Assembly: GCA_002347265.1 (NCBI GenBank)
Contig: DDYB01000032.1
Location: forward strand, 139,121 to 203,120
Source of the DNA: Desulfobacteraceae bacterium UBA2245
Lineage (GTDB): Bacteria > Desulfobacterota > Desulfobacteria > Desulfobacterales > UBA2245
Reading direction: 5' to 3'
DNA: 64,000 bases
Made by a program: the position numbers and the translations under genes. A model generated the notes under the pieces. The model was not told where the DNA came from, searched no databases, and saw only the letters and a list, made by a program, of their open reading frames with translations. Below, in pieces: positions 1 to 9,111 of this stretch. Every line of letters begins with the position of its first letter. Within the stretch, counting starts at the first letter, position 1.

Positions 1-1871
1 AAGCAGACCTTTGCCGCCCGCAGATTTGCCTGCCTGCCGGAGTCAAAAATATTGAAAGTCTGGCAAAGGTAACCATCGAGTCGCCCGAGCTGTGTCCCCG
101 TTATGCGGCCCGGCTTCTGGAGGGAGTGGTTGTCGGTCCCTCTCCCTTTTGGCTTCAGGACCGTCTCCAGTCCGTGGGGCTCAGGTCGATCAACAACCTG
201 GTGGATGTCACCAACTTTGTCATGATGGAAACCGGGCAGCCTTTGCATGCCTTTGATTTCGACAAGCTTGCCCAGAATCGCATCGTGGTGCGCAACGCCC
301 GGGAAGGAGAGGAGTTCGTCACCCTGGATGATAAGCGGCGGTCGCTTGGCCGGGACATGCTTTTGATTTGCGATGGTGAAAATCCCGTGGCGATTGCCGG
401 GGTGATGGGCGGCCTTAACTCCGAGGTCGTGGATTCGACTCGCAGTGTTCTGATTGAAAGCGCCTGCTTTGAGCCGATCAGCATTCGCAAGACCGCCAAG
501 AAGCTGGGTATGAGCACGGAGGCGTCCTATCGTTTCGAACGGGGGGTTGATTCGAAGGGTACATTGTTTGCTCTCAATCGCGCGGCCCAGCTGATGGCCG
601 AGGTTGCCGGAGGCGTTCTGGTTCAGGGAGTCATCGATGTACACCCGGGTCATGCCGAGGATGTGCCGCTGTCCTTGAGTGTGGAAAAAACCAACCGCCT
701 GCTGGGAACAAATCTGGATGCGGGCCGAATAGCCGATCTCCTGTCGTCCATCGAATTTACGGTTCAGCGGCAGGAAAGGGAAGATTTGCTGACGGTTCAG
801 GTTCCCTCCTTCCGGGTGGATGTGACGCGGCCGGTGGATCTGATGGAGGAGGTGGCCCGGCTTTCGGGGTATGATCATATTCCCACAACCTTCCCTGAGA
901 GTCCGGTCAGCGATAAGCCGATTGATCGTTGCTTGCAGATTCGGTCGCGGATTCGAGCCCTCATGAACGCTTTCGGATTCACCGAAGCCGTCAACTACAG
1001 CTTCATCAGCGGGAAGGCCTGCGACCATCTCAGGTACCCTGCGGAAGACCGCCGCAGGCGCTGCGTTCATATTCTCAATCCCCTTAGCGAGGATCAGGGC
1101 GTCATGCGAACTTCCCTGATGCCCGGACTTCTGGAAAACATGCGCAACAATGCGGCCCAGCAGGTTAAATGCCTGAAGCTTTTTGAGGTGGGAAGAATTT
1201 ACATTGCCAGAGATGAGGACGCACTGCCCGAGGAACGGGAGATGCTTGCCGGTTTATGGTCTGGTCTGCGATCCGAAGCAACGTGGTATTCCAAGCCTGT
1301 GGAGTGTGATTTCTACGATTTGAAGGGCGTTGCAGAATCCCTGTTTGAGGCGTTGCGCATTGAAGGCATTGAATGTGTCCGCATGCCGGATGCGGACTGC
1401 ATTGAGCTTCGCCCCGGGTCGGCGGCCCGGATGCTGGACGGGAATGCGCCGATTGGAATCATCGGAGAAATCCATCCCGAGTCGGCCCGCTGGCTGGGGT
1501 TGAAACAGACCGCCTATATTTTCGAGATAGATCTTGCCCGGATTTATGACCGCGTGCCGGAATCAAAACAAATCCGACCGGTTCCGAAGTTTCCGGCTAT
1601 TTCCCGTGACATTACCATTATTGTGGATCAGAATATTGAGGCGCAGTGTATCATCAGACAGGCCCGTGTTCAAAAGAGCGAGCTGGTGGAAGACCTGTGC
1701 CTTTTGGATGTGTTTCAGGGAGATCCCATTGCGCCTGGGAAAAAGAGCGCATCCCTGCGCGTGACGTACCGCTCGAATGTCAAGACCCTGGAAGATGAGG
1801 ATATCCGGTCGCTCCATGAATCGATAACGCAAGGAATTATGGACGCTTTCGGGGCAACCTTGCCGGGTTGA
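1..1871 (+). CDS. pheT: Phenylalanine--tRNA ligase beta subunit (3' part; runs off the left edge)
   Basis: Beta chain of the alpha2-beta2 enzyme that charges tRNA-Phe. The frame is open from base 3, so the N-terminal tRNA-binding OB domain lies outside the window. What is visible starts at the B3/B4 editing domain (VGLRSINNLVDVTNFVM), then the B5 domain, the catalytic-like core (LNPLSEDQGVMRTSLMPGLL) and the C-terminal ferredoxin-fold anticodon-binding domain (PVPKFPAISRDITIIV). About 620 residues are seen of a usual 800. The gene ends next to a MerR-type regulator, a common arrangement downstream of pheST in proteobacteria. The first in-frame start codon in the window (GTG 126) is internal and is not a real start. 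Confidence 0.97.
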   Translation, partial: ADLCRPQICLPAGVKNIESLAKVTIESPELCPRYAARLLEGVVVGPSPFWLQDRLQSVGLRSINNLVDVTNFVMMETGQPLHAFDFDKLAQNRIVVRNAREGEEFVTLDDKRRSLGRDMLLICDGENPVAIAGVMGGLNSEVVDSTRSVLIESACFEPISIRKTAKKLGMSTEASYRFERGVDSKGTLFALNRAAQLMAEVAGGVLVQGVIDVHPGHAEDVPLSLSVEKTNRLLGTNLDAGRIADLLSSIEFTVQRQEREDLLTVQVPSFRVDVTRPVDLMEEVARLSGYDHIPTTFPESPVSDKPIDRCLQIRSRIRALMNAFGFTEAVNYSFISGKACDHLRYPAEDRRRRCVHILNPLSEDQGVMRTSLMPGLLENMRNNAAQQVKCLKLFEVGRIYIARDEDALPEEREMLAGLWSGLRSEATWYSKPVECDFYDLKGVAESLFEALRIEGIECVRMPDADCIELRPGSAARMLDGNAPIGIIGEIHPESARWLGLKQTAYIFEIDLARIYDRVPESKQIRPVPKFPAISRDITIIVDQNIEAQCIIRQARVQKSELVEDLCLLDVFQGDPIAPGKKSASLRVTYRSNVKTLEDEDIRSLHESITQGIMDAFGATLPG

Positions 1872-1960
1872 AACGTCCTGAGGATGCGGCGTTTCGAATT
1901 TCTTTCGGGGACCTTGGCGACATGCCGGGATACGTCCCGCGGTGCGAGAGGTTTGAAAAT

Positions 1961-2305
1961 ATGGCCGCTATGACGCCGGAGTCCGATATTCCCGACAAAC
2001 TGTATTTCAAGATCGGAGAAGCCGCACAGATCGCCGGCGTTCCAACCTATGTGCTCAGATTCTGGGAGACGGAATTCCCGCGAATAAATCCCAAAAGAAC
2101 CCCGTCGGGGCAGCGGCTCTACCGAAGGCAGGACGTTGAACTTATTTTGGAAATCAAACGCCTCCTGTATGAAAATAAATTCACCATTCAGGGCGCCAGG
2201 GAATATTTAAAGACAGCTTCCCGGAAGAAAGAACGGGATCAGTCGCATTTTACCCTGGAAGATATTCAGAAAGAGCTGGAATCCATCCGGAAGCTGCTGT
2301 CCTGA
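1961..2305 (+). CDS. MerR-family transcriptional regulator
   Basis: Small DNA-binding regulator of about 114 residues. A winged helix-turn-helix of the MerR type lies near the N terminus (KLYFKIGEAAQIAGVPTYVL, then RFWETEFP and SGQRLYRRQDVELI), followed by a helical tail that probably dimerises (EDIQKELESIRKLLS). There is no cysteine-rich effector domain, so it is not a metal sensor. The frame is open from a TTG at 1868 that overlaps the pheT stop, and ATG 1922 is also in frame. I prefer ATG 1961, which has a GAGAGG site upstream and places the HTH at the N terminus as in the family. Target genes cannot be read from the sequence. Confidence 0.85.
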   Translation: MAAMTPESDIPDKLYFKIGEAAQIAGVPTYVLRFWETEFPRINPKRTPSGQRLYRRQDVELILEIKRLLYENKFTIQGAREYLKTASRKKERDQSHFTLEDIQKELESIRKLLS

Positions 2306-2412
2306 GATCTAAATCCTTTTGTATGCATTTCTAAACCTGTTAAGGCCGATCATGCCGAATGCTTTCTGCGGCTGATACTGTTGCGGCGACGCTAAAGAGC
2401 TGTTTAAAGATA

Positions 2413-2441
2413 TTGACAAGAAAAATAAATGGTTTTATAGT
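2413..2441 (+). promoter_or_regulatory. Sigma-70-type promoter of tRNA-Gly
   Basis: TTGACA at 2413-2418, a 17-base spacer and TATAGT at 2436-2441. Eleven of twelve consensus positions match, and the -10 ends 13 bases before the tRNA 5' end. It is the best promoter match in the window. Confidence 0.75.
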
Positions 2442-2454
2442 TGCCCAACAAAGA

Positions 2455-2530
2455 GCGGGCATAGCTCAGTTGGTAGAGTACAAGCTTCCCAAGCTTGGTG
2501 TCGCGAGTTCGAATCTCGTTGCCCGCTCCA
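2455..2530 (+). tRNA. tRNA-Gly (anticodon CCC)
   Basis: Full cloverleaf. The acceptor arms GCGGGCA (2455-2461) and TGCCCGC (2520-2526) pair perfectly, followed by discriminator T and an encoded CCA at 2528-2530. The D-arm is GCTC/GAGT, the anticodon stem CAAGC/GCTTG with loop TTCCCAA gives anticodon CCC (2488-2490), and the T-arm is GCGAG-TTCGAAT-CTCGT. It reads GGG codons. It has its own promoter just upstream and a terminator about 140 bases downstream. Confidence 0.96.
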
Positions 2531-2668
2531 GTTAAGAAGTCCGCCTTTTCTATGTAAGGGTAGAGCTGTTTTCAACGTTGCTGGGATTTATGGACGGAAC
2601 GGCGATGATGGTGGGATGAACGGATAAGGCGCATCGATCTGCTGAAAATCGATACATAGAGAAGAGGA

Positions 2669-2695
2669 AACGGGCGGTTGCCCGTTTTTTATTTT
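2669..2695 (+). terminator. Rho-independent terminator after tRNA-Gly
   Basis: Stem AACGGGC (2669-2675), loop GGTT, stem GCCCGTT (2680-2686), then TTTTATTTT. It lies downstream of the tRNA and upstream of rimP, so it may end the tRNA transcript or attenuate read-through into the rimP-nusA operon. The 140 bases between the tRNA and this hairpin contain nothing else I recognise. Confidence 0.7.
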
Positions 2696-2731
2696 GCAAA
2701 AACAGGGTATATCGGGTTTGCAAGAATAGAT

Positions 2732-3277
2732 ATGCAGAAAAAACGATTGGAAAAAAAAAGAACATCGCGAATCGCCAAAGCTCAAGGTCAGGCAGGAGCG
2801 TCCTTTTTCAAGGAGGTAGCCGCTCAAGTCATGCGGTTGGCGGAACCATTGTGCGAATCCGAGGGAATCGAACTGGTTCATGTGGAGCATCAGCTTGAGA
2901 CGTCAGGGCGTACGCTGAGACTCTACATTGACAAGCCGGGCGGTGTGACGCTGGATGATTGCGCGGCCATCAGCCGTCAGCTCGGCGATATTCTGGATGT
3001 CAACCTTGAGGCGGGTGGATTTTATCATCTGGAGGTATCGTCGCCCGGCCCGGAACGTCCTCTGGGAAAAAAACAGGATTACGCGAGATTCAAGGGGAAG
3101 ACCGTTAAGATCAGAACGCTTCGCCCGGTGAATGACAGAAGGAGTTTCCGAGGCGTGTTGATGGGCGTTACCCAGGATGTGGTAACAGTCGTGGTAAACG
3201 GGGAGAAGATCGACATACCCTTTGCGGAAATTGCCAGAGGACGCCTGACCTCAAATAACGGAGAAAACGGATGTTAA
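2732..3277 (+). CDS. rimP: Ribosome maturation factor RimP
   Basis: Assembly factor for the 30S subunit. The N-terminal alpha/beta domain (LAEPLCESEGIELVHVEH, RLYIDKPGGVTLDDCAAISR, YHLEVSSPGPERPL) and the C-terminal SH3-like barrel (FKGKTVKIRT to IPFAEIARGRL) are both recognisable. It leads the rimP-nusA-infB operon and overlaps nusA by 7 bases. Start choice is uncertain. ATG 2732 gives 181 residues with a lysine-rich N-terminal tail. ATG 2831 would give the usual 148 residues and has AAGGAGG at 2810-2816, but with a long 14-base spacing and a clipped first helix. The frame also runs upstream into the terminator hairpin, which is not coding. Confidence 0.9.
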   Translation: MQKKRLEKKRTSRIAKAQGQAGASFFKEVAAQVMRLAEPLCESEGIELVHVEHQLETSGRTLRLYIDKPGGVTLDDCAAISRQLGDILDVNLEAGGFYHLEVSSPGPERPLGKKQDYARFKGKTVKIRTLRPVNDRRSFRGVLMGVTQDVVTVVVNGEKIDIPFAEIARGRLTSNNGENGC

Positions 3278-4584
3278 TTACAGATATCAAGCGTGTTGTC
3301 GAACAGGTGAGCAAAGACAAGGGAATTGATCGTGCGGTGCTTATCAAGGCTCTTGAGGACGCGCTGCGTTCCGCGGCACGAAGAAAATACGGCAATAAAA
3401 TCGATATTGAAGTCAAGTACAGCGAAGAAACCGGCGAGATAGAAGTTTTTCAGTTCAAAGAGGTGGTGGAAAAAATTACCGAACCGGATCTTCAGATCAG
3501 CCTGGAAGAGGGTCGGAAGCTGGATCCTGAGTGCGAGATCGGCGACAGCCTCGGCACCAAAATGGATACGGCCGCCTTTGGGCGGATAGCTGCGCAATCC
3601 GCAAAACAGGTGATTATTCAAAAGATGAAAGATGCTGAACGGGATGCCGTTTTTTCAAATTTTATCGAACGTAAAGGGGAGATTATCAACGGAATCGTCC
3701 AGCGTTTTGACCGCAACGACATCATCGTGAATCTGGGCCAAACCGAGGGGACGATGCCGCTGCGTGAGCAAATTCCAAAGGAGACCTACCGCCGCGGCGA
3801 CCGGATTCGAGCGTATATTCTGGATGTTTTGTACGAATCCCGCGGTCCCCAGATTGTTTTGTCCCGGACTCACCCGAATTTTCTGATCAGCCTCTTTAAA
3901 ACCGAGGTACCGGAGATCGGCGAGGGAATCGTTCTTATCAAGGATGCCGCCAGGGAACCGGGCAGCCGGGCGAAGATCGCCGTTTCTTCCACGGATTCGG
4001 ATATTGATCCCGTGGGGGCCTGCGTCGGAATGAAGGGCAGCCGGGTGCAGAATGTCGTTCAGGAGCTCAGGGGGGAGAAGATCGATATTATTTCCTGGCA
4101 TGTGGATCCGGCAAAATATGTCTGCAACGCATTGTCGCCCGCGGAAATATCCCGGGTGATCATCGATGAGGAAAATCATGCCATGGAAATTATTGTTCCC
4201 GATGAATCCTTGTCCGTTGCGATCGGGAAGCGAGGCCAGAACGTGAAGCTGGCCTCCAAGCTTACCGGGTGGCGTCTGGATGTCAAGAGCGCCAGCAGCT
4301 ACGACCAGACCTTGAAGTCCGGGTACGCTTCCCTGATGGAGCTGCCGGGAATGTCGCAGAATCTGGTGTATAAGCTGGCGGCCAGCGGATATTATTCCAC
4401 GCTGGAACTGCGTCGGGCTACGGTGGATGATTTGGTCGAGATCACGGGCCTTACACCCGAACAGGCGCAGGGTTTTATTGAAGCGGCTGCGGCCAGGCCG
4501 GTGGAGGAATCCGCACCTGAAGAAAAAAGCGCTGAAGGCGAAAACGCTGCAGACTCAGAAGCTCCCAAAACCGAGGAGTCATGA
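3271..4584 (+). CDS. nusA: Transcription termination/antitermination factor NusA
   Basis: RNA-polymerase-binding elongation factor of 437 residues. In order: N-terminal RNAP-binding domain (VVEQVSKDKGIDRAVLIKAL), S1 domain about residues 135-200 (IINGIVQRFDRNDIIVNLG), two KH domains (VGACVGMKGSRVQNVVQEL; VAIGKRGQNVKLASKLTGW) and a helix-hairpin-helix C-terminal region (LMELPGMSQNLVYKLAASG) ending in a Glu/Ala-rich tail. The start overlaps the rimP stop, suggesting coupled translation. The ylxR and L7Ae-like genes often found after nusA are missing; only 88 non-coding bases separate it from infB. Confidence 0.98.
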   Translation: MLITDIKRVVEQVSKDKGIDRAVLIKALEDALRSAARRKYGNKIDIEVKYSEETGEIEVFQFKEVVEKITEPDLQISLEEGRKLDPECEIGDSLGTKMDTAAFGRIAAQSAKQVIIQKMKDAERDAVFSNFIERKGEIINGIVQRFDRNDIIVNLGQTEGTMPLREQIPKETYRRGDRIRAYILDVLYESRGPQIVLSRTHPNFLISLFKTEVPEIGEGIVLIKDAAREPGSRAKIAVSSTDSDIDPVGACVGMKGSRVQNVVQELRGEKIDIISWHVDPAKYVCNALSPAEISRVIIDEENHAMEIIVPDESLSVAIGKRGQNVKLASKLTGWRLDVKSASSYDQTLKSGYASLMELPGMSQNLVYKLAASGYYSTLELRRATVDDLVEITGLTPEQAQGFIEAAAARPVEESAPEEKSAEGENAADSEAPKTEES

Positions 4585-4672
4585 TTCGTCGCCTTATACC
4601 GACGTGATGCATTATCAAAGTCGAATCGTGGGACAGTTCGGTTAATCAGCAAAGTTAAGCTAAGGGGGATGG

Positions 4673-7399
4673 ATGGCGAAGATCAGAGTATACGAGCTTG
4701 CCAGGGATCTCAATATGACGAACAAGGAGCTGCTCGAGAAGTTGATCGAGCTGGGTATTTCCGTGAACAGCCATATGAGCGCTCTGGAAGATGAGGACCT
4801 TAATAAGATCAGGGCCGATCTTCAAGGTGCAGAATCAAAAGATGTGGAAGTCAAGCGCGTCCGGCCAACAGTGATCCGAAGGCGTAAAAAACAGGCTGCC
4901 GAGGAAGCTGAGGAGGCTGAAACAACCGCTGGATCTGAGCCGGAAGTCGTCGAAGATACAGAGACCGCTGAAAAAGAAGTGCCCGATATCGCTCTTGAGG
5001 TGCGGCCTGTTGTTGAAGAAATCCCTCAGCCAGAGCCGCAAGTCCAGCCTTCCGCGGGCATACCCGAGGAGGCCCAAGCTTCGCCGGCTGAACCTCCGGA
5101 ATCCATTCGACAAGTGGCTCCAGAATCAAGAGCTGAAACCATTCAAGAACCCGAGGCCGTACCTGTGGAACCCCTTGCCGTGGCCGTTGCAGTTGAAGAA
5201 GAAAAAGTCGAACCGGCGGCAGCTCCGGCGAGACTGCCAAAAGCTAAAAAGAAAACCAGGAAAGATATGCCGGCAAAGATTATCAGCCTTCCTGAGCAGG
5301 TTGAGGAAAAACCGGCGGCGCAGGAGCCTGAGCCGATCATCCCCCTGAAGGCTTTTGACAAAGCGGCATTGACGGAGCCCAAGGAACCTGAATTAATCGA
5401 AGTGAAGGAAAAACCGCTTTCCGAGGACAAAAAGAAGAAAAAGGGAAAAATAAAGGCCGATGTAGTTAAGGTTGAAGAAGAAATTCGGGACAAGAAGATC
5501 ATCAAAAAGAAAGTGACCTTCCGGAAAAAAGAAATCGTGGAGGGAGCGGATCTTTACGATGAAATTCCCCGTGGGCGAAAGGCCAAGAAGGGTGCAAAGC
5601 CCAAGCCGGTTTCCCAGGGAACCCAGATTACGACGCCCAAGGCGATCAAGCGGCGGGTGAAGATTGACGACAGCATTATTCTGGCCGATCTTGCCAAGCG
5701 CATGGGCATCAAGGCCGGTGAAATGATCAAAAAACTCTTGATGATGGGCGTGATGGCCACGGTTAATCAGACCATCGATTTCGACACCGCCGCTCTGGTG
5801 GCTGCCGAGTTTGGTTACGAGGTGGAAAGGGCTTCCTTCGAAGAGGAAACTTTGATGCGGGTTGAACAGGATGATCCGGCAAAGCTGATGCCCAGGCCGC
5901 CGGTAGTGACCATCATGGGGCATGTCGACCACGGAAAAACCTCGTTGCTGGATGCGATTAGAAAGACCCGTGTCACCGAGGATGAGGCCGGAGGCATTAC
6001 CCAGCATATCGGCGCCTACAATGTGGCGACCGAGAAAGGGCAGATCGTATTTCTGGATACGCCGGGCCATGAGGCTTTTACGGCGATGCGTTCAAGAGGC
6101 GCTCAGATTACCGACATCGTGGTTCTGGTCGTTGCCGCCGATGACGGCGTGATGCCTCAGACGCTTGAAGCGATCAATCATGCCAAGGCAGCCGGCGTCT
6201 CCATCATCGTGGCGGTCAACAAGATCGATAAGCCCGGCGCGGACCCGGACAGAGTGCTGCGGCAGTTGTCCGAAGTCGGATTGACTTCCGAGGAATGGGG
6301 CGGCGATACTATTTTTGTCAAGGTTTCCGCCAAAAAGAAGCTGGGCATCAACGAGCTGCTCGATATGATACTGCTTCAGGCGGAAATCATGGAGCTCAAG
6401 GCCAACCCGTACAAGCTGGCTTCCGGACATGTTGTTGAAGCCAAGATTGATGCGGGACGGGGGCCGGTGGCAACCGTTCTGGTCGAGGAAGGAACGCTTC
6501 GGGTCGGGGATCCGATCGTTTGCGGAATTCATTCCGGAAAAATCAGGGCTATGATCAGTGATCGGGGGGGGCTGGAGGAGTCGGCCGGGCCGTCGATTCC
6601 CGTCGAGATTATCGGCCTTTCGGGAGTTCCCATGGCGGGGGATGATTTCGTGGCGCTCAACGATGAGAAAAATGCACGCCAGATCAGCCTTCACAGAACT
6701 CAGAAGCTTCGGTCCCAGGAGCTGGCCAAGACAAGCCGCCTGAGTCTGGAAAAACTCTATGAACGGATGCAGGAAGGGAAAATCAAGGACCTGAACATCA
6801 TCATCAAGGCCGACGTTCACGGGTCGATAGAAGCCCTGGCCGATTCTCTGATCAAGCTCTCCAATGAGGAAGTCCAGATCCACGTTATTCATTCTGCCAC
6901 GGGAACCATCTCTGAGTCCGATGTTTCCCTGGCTGCAGTGTCCAATGCCATTATTATCGGCTTTAATGTTCGACCGAGTTCCAAGATTCAGGATATGGCC
7001 GCCGAAGAACACGTGGACATGCGCTTCTATAACATCATCTACAATGTGATCAAGGACGTCAAGGATGCGATCGTGGGCATGATGGCTTCGACGTTCGAAG
7101 AGCGAATGATTGGCAAAGCCTCTGTCCGTGATGTTTTTCATGTTCCCAGGGTGGGCGCGGTGGCCGGATGCTATGTCACGGAAGGCAAATTGGAGCGGGG
7201 CCGCCCCGTGCGTCTGATACGTGACGGCATCGTTCAGTTTGAAGGCAAGATCGGTTCTCTTCGGCGGTTCAAAGACGACGTCAAAGAGGTTGCGGCCGGA
7301 TATGAGTGCGGTGTGGGCATTGAGAATTACAACGACATCAAGGTCGATGACGTCATGGAATGCTTTTATATGGAAGAAATCAAGCCCGAGTTTGAATGA
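4673..7399 (+). CDS. infB: Translation initiation factor IF-2
   Basis: GTPase that brings fMet-tRNA to the 30S subunit. It has 908 residues: an IF2N domain at the N terminus (YELARDLNMTNKELLEKLIE), a long Glu/Pro/Ala/Lys-rich linker to about residue 310, a second IF2N domain (LADLAKRMGIKAGEMIKKLL), then the G domain with GHVDHGKT (about 416), DTPGHEAF (about 462), NKID (about 516) and SAK, followed by domains II-IV. AAGGGGG at 4662-4668 sits 4 bases before the ATG. The highly charged linker is typical of deltaproteobacterial IF-2. Confidence 0.98.
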   Translation: MAKIRVYELARDLNMTNKELLEKLIELGISVNSHMSALEDEDLNKIRADLQGAESKDVEVKRVRPTVIRRRKKQAAEEAEEAETTAGSEPEVVEDTETAEKEVPDIALEVRPVVEEIPQPEPQVQPSAGIPEEAQASPAEPPESIRQVAPESRAETIQEPEAVPVEPLAVAVAVEEEKVEPAAAPARLPKAKKKTRKDMPAKIISLPEQVEEKPAAQEPEPIIPLKAFDKAALTEPKEPELIEVKEKPLSEDKKKKKGKIKADVVKVEEEIRDKKIIKKKVTFRKKEIVEGADLYDEIPRGRKAKKGAKPKPVSQGTQITTPKAIKRRVKIDDSIILADLAKRMGIKAGEMIKKLLMMGVMATVNQTIDFDTAALVAAEFGYEVERASFEEETLMRVEQDDPAKLMPRPPVVTIMGHVDHGKTSLLDAIRKTRVTEDEAGGITQHIGAYNVATEKGQIVFLDTPGHEAFTAMRSRGAQITDIVVLVVAADDGVMPQTLEAINHAKAAGVSIIVAVNKIDKPGADPDRVLRQLSEVGLTSEEWGGDTIFVKVSAKKKLGINELLDMILLQAEIMELKANPYKLASGHVVEAKIDAGRGPVATVLVEEGTLRVGDPIVCGIHSGKIRAMISDRGGLEESAGPSIPVEIIGLSGVPMAGDDFVALNDEKNARQISLHRTQKLRSQELAKTSRLSLEKLYERMQEGKIKDLNIIIKADVHGSIEALADSLIKLSNEEVQIHVIHSATGTISESDVSLAAVSNAIIIGFNVRPSSKIQDMAAEEHVDMRFYNIIYNVIKDVKDAIVGMMASTFEERMIGKASVRDVFHVPRVGAVAGCYVTEGKLERGRPVRLIRDGIVQFEGKIGSLRRFKDDVKEVAAGYECGVGIENYNDIKVDDVMECFYMEEIKPEFE

Positions 7400-7437
7400 G
7401 AATGATGAAGAAAAATTTTCGAATCAGGCGGTGAGTC

Positions 7438-7725
7438 ATGGTCGTCGGACTCGGAATGATGACGTTTCGTTTGCACGAGTGCAACAGTCTGAAAGCAAAG
7501 AGAAGTATTGTCAAATCGATCATCGGCCAGATGCGAAACCATTTTAATGCATCCATAGCCGAAGTGGGTTCCAATGAAGTGTATCAGCGGGCGGAGATCG
7601 GTTTTTCCATGGTCGGCAATGACCGCCGGCTGATAAACGCCAAGATCGACAAGATGTTTAATTTTGTTGAGGCGCTTGGATTGGCGGAGTTGATAGATAC
7701 GGACATGGAGATTATGAATATATGA
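7438..7725 (+). CDS. DUF503 (YlxP-like) protein
   Basis: Conserved 95-residue protein of the DUF503/YlxP family (VVGLGMMTFRLHECNSLKAK at the N terminus, IGFSMVGND in the middle). The family sits between infB and rbfA in many Gram-positive and deltaproteobacterial genomes. A ribosome- or RNA-related role is inferred from that position only. Its TGA overlaps the rbfA ATG as ATGA, implying coupled translation. Confidence 0.9.
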   Translation: MVVGLGMMTFRLHECNSLKAKRSIVKSIIGQMRNHFNASIAEVGSNEVYQRAEIGFSMVGNDRRLINAKIDKMFNFVEALGLAELIDTDMEIMNI

Positions 7726-8099
7726 GACATTTTTCCAGGTCCGACAGAGTGGCCGGATTGATCCAGCGGTTGCTTTCGGTGCTGCTGGCCAAAGAAATCA
7801 AGGACCCGCGGCTTGAAATGGCCGTCATTACCAGCGTGGACATGTCCGACGACCTGCGTAATGCGAGAATCTATTTTATCCCTTCCGGGGGGCGGCGGAA
7901 CCGGGTTGATGCCGAGAAGGGATTCAAGGCGGCCCGTGGATATATCAAGCGAACACTGGCTCGTGAACTGGGTTTGCGCTATATGCCGGAACTCGAATTC
8001 TGCTTTGACGAATCATTTGATTATGGATCGCGCATCGAAGAGATTCTTCAATCCATAGACACAGCCGATGGATCGGATCATCAAACACCTGAAAAATAG
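7722..8099 (+). CDS. rbfA: 30S ribosome-binding factor RbfA
   Basis: Late 30S assembly factor that binds 16S rRNA helix 1. The 125-residue protein has the single KH-like fold signature (SDRVAGLIQRLLSVLLAKEI, KDPRL, VDMSDDLRNARIYF, RELGLRYMPELEFCFDES). It lies in the infB-rbfA-truB order usual in bacteria. It overlaps the next gene, nrnA, by 32 bases, so its last ten codons are also read in another frame. Confidence 0.96.
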   Translation: MRHFSRSDRVAGLIQRLLSVLLAKEIKDPRLEMAVITSVDMSDDLRNARIYFIPSGGRRNRVDAEKGFKAARGYIKRTLARELGLRYMPELEFCFDESFDYGSRIEEILQSIDTADGSDHQTPEK

Positions 8100-9111
8100 C
8101 CGTCATGTGCTTCTGGCCACCCATGTCAATCCGGATGGGGATGGTCTTGGATCCATGATTGCCCTGGGCCTGGTTCTGGATGCCATGGGCCGGCGGATCA
8201 CGCTATACAATGAAAGCCCTATTCCTGCGGTATTTTATTTCCTTCCGGAAGTCGGAAGGATCGTAAGGAAAATCAAAGACTTTCGCGATTATGACACCGC
8301 CGCGATTCTGGACTGCAGCGACCTTGGAAGGGTGGGCGAATCGGCTGCGGAGATCGATCAGATTCCCACTGTGATTAACATCGATCACCATATTACCAAT
8401 TCGAATTTCGGGAATATGCAGCTGATTTCCCCGGATGCCTGTGCATCCGCTGAGATTGTTTACCGCTTGATTCGGCGCATGGGTGCGCGGATCGATAAAA
8501 ATATAGCGATATCGATATATACCGGCATATTGACCGATACAGGTTCGTTTCGATTTGCCAATACCAACCGGGCGGCTTTTGAAATTTGCGAGGAAATGAT
8601 ACAGATCGGGGTTGAGCCTTACATGGTGGCGCAGAAGGTATATGGTGCCTATTCGCTTGGAAGGATCAAGTTGCTGAACCTGGCGCTGAACTCCATTGAG
8701 ATATCCTCGAACCGGAAGATGTCCATGATGACGCTGACTCAGAAAATGCTCGATGAAACCCATACCCGGTCGGAGGATATCGACGGACTGATCCCCTATG
8801 CCATGGGAATTGCCGATATCCGCGTGGCGGTGCTTGTTCGGGAACGCCACGATTCAAGTCAGATACTCGCGCAACGCAAAAGGTATCATGTCAGCCTTCC
8901 GGGCAGGGACTGGCATTTTCCCGGAGAGGAAGGGGAATCGCTGAAAAAAAATCAGTTTGACGTCAGTCTGAGGTCCGACGGCACGGTCGATGTGGCCGCA
9001 ATTGCCGCCCGTTTCGGCGGAGGCGGTCATTCCCGGGCAGCCGGTTTCAGTATCGAGACCTCCCTGGAGGATCTGAAGAAACAACTGTTTGAGCTTTCGG
9101 AAAGGTTTTGA
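8068..9111 (+). CDS. nrnA: DHH-family bifunctional oligoribonuclease/pAp phosphatase
   Basis: Manganese-dependent phosphoesterase that degrades nano-RNAs and probably pAp. Motifs: VNPDGDGLGS (motif I), LDCSD (motif II), INIDHHITN (the DHH motif), GILTDTGSF, and the C-terminal DHHA1 signature FGGGGHSRAAG. Length is 347 residues. A stretch of roughly 40 residues between VAVLVRE and FDVSLRSDG is longer than the usual loop and looks like an insertion. The gene sits between rbfA and truB, as in several other phyla. Its TGA overlaps the truB TTG start as TTGA. Confidence 0.92.
   Translation: MDRIIKHLKNSRHVLLATHVNPDGDGLGSMIALGLVLDAMGRRITLYNESPIPAVFYFLPEVGRIVRKIKDFRDYDTAAILDCSDLGRVGESAAEIDQIPTVINIDHHITNSNFGNMQLISPDACASAEIVYRLIRRMGARIDKNIAISIYTGILTDTGSFRFANTNRAAFEICEEMIQIGVEPYMVAQKVYGAYSLGRIKLLNLALNSIEISSNRKMSMMTLTQKMLDETHTRSEDIDGLIPYAMGIADIRVAVLVRERHDSSQILAQRKRYHVSLPGRDWHFPGEEGESLKKNQFDVSLRSDGTVDVAAIAARFGGGGHSRAAGFSIETSLEDLKKQLFELSERF

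Noticed and set aside
2678..2731. Upstream extension of the rimP reading frame
   Set aside because: The extra codons lie in a terminator hairpin and have no RimP similarity; a start at 2732 or 2831 is more sensible.
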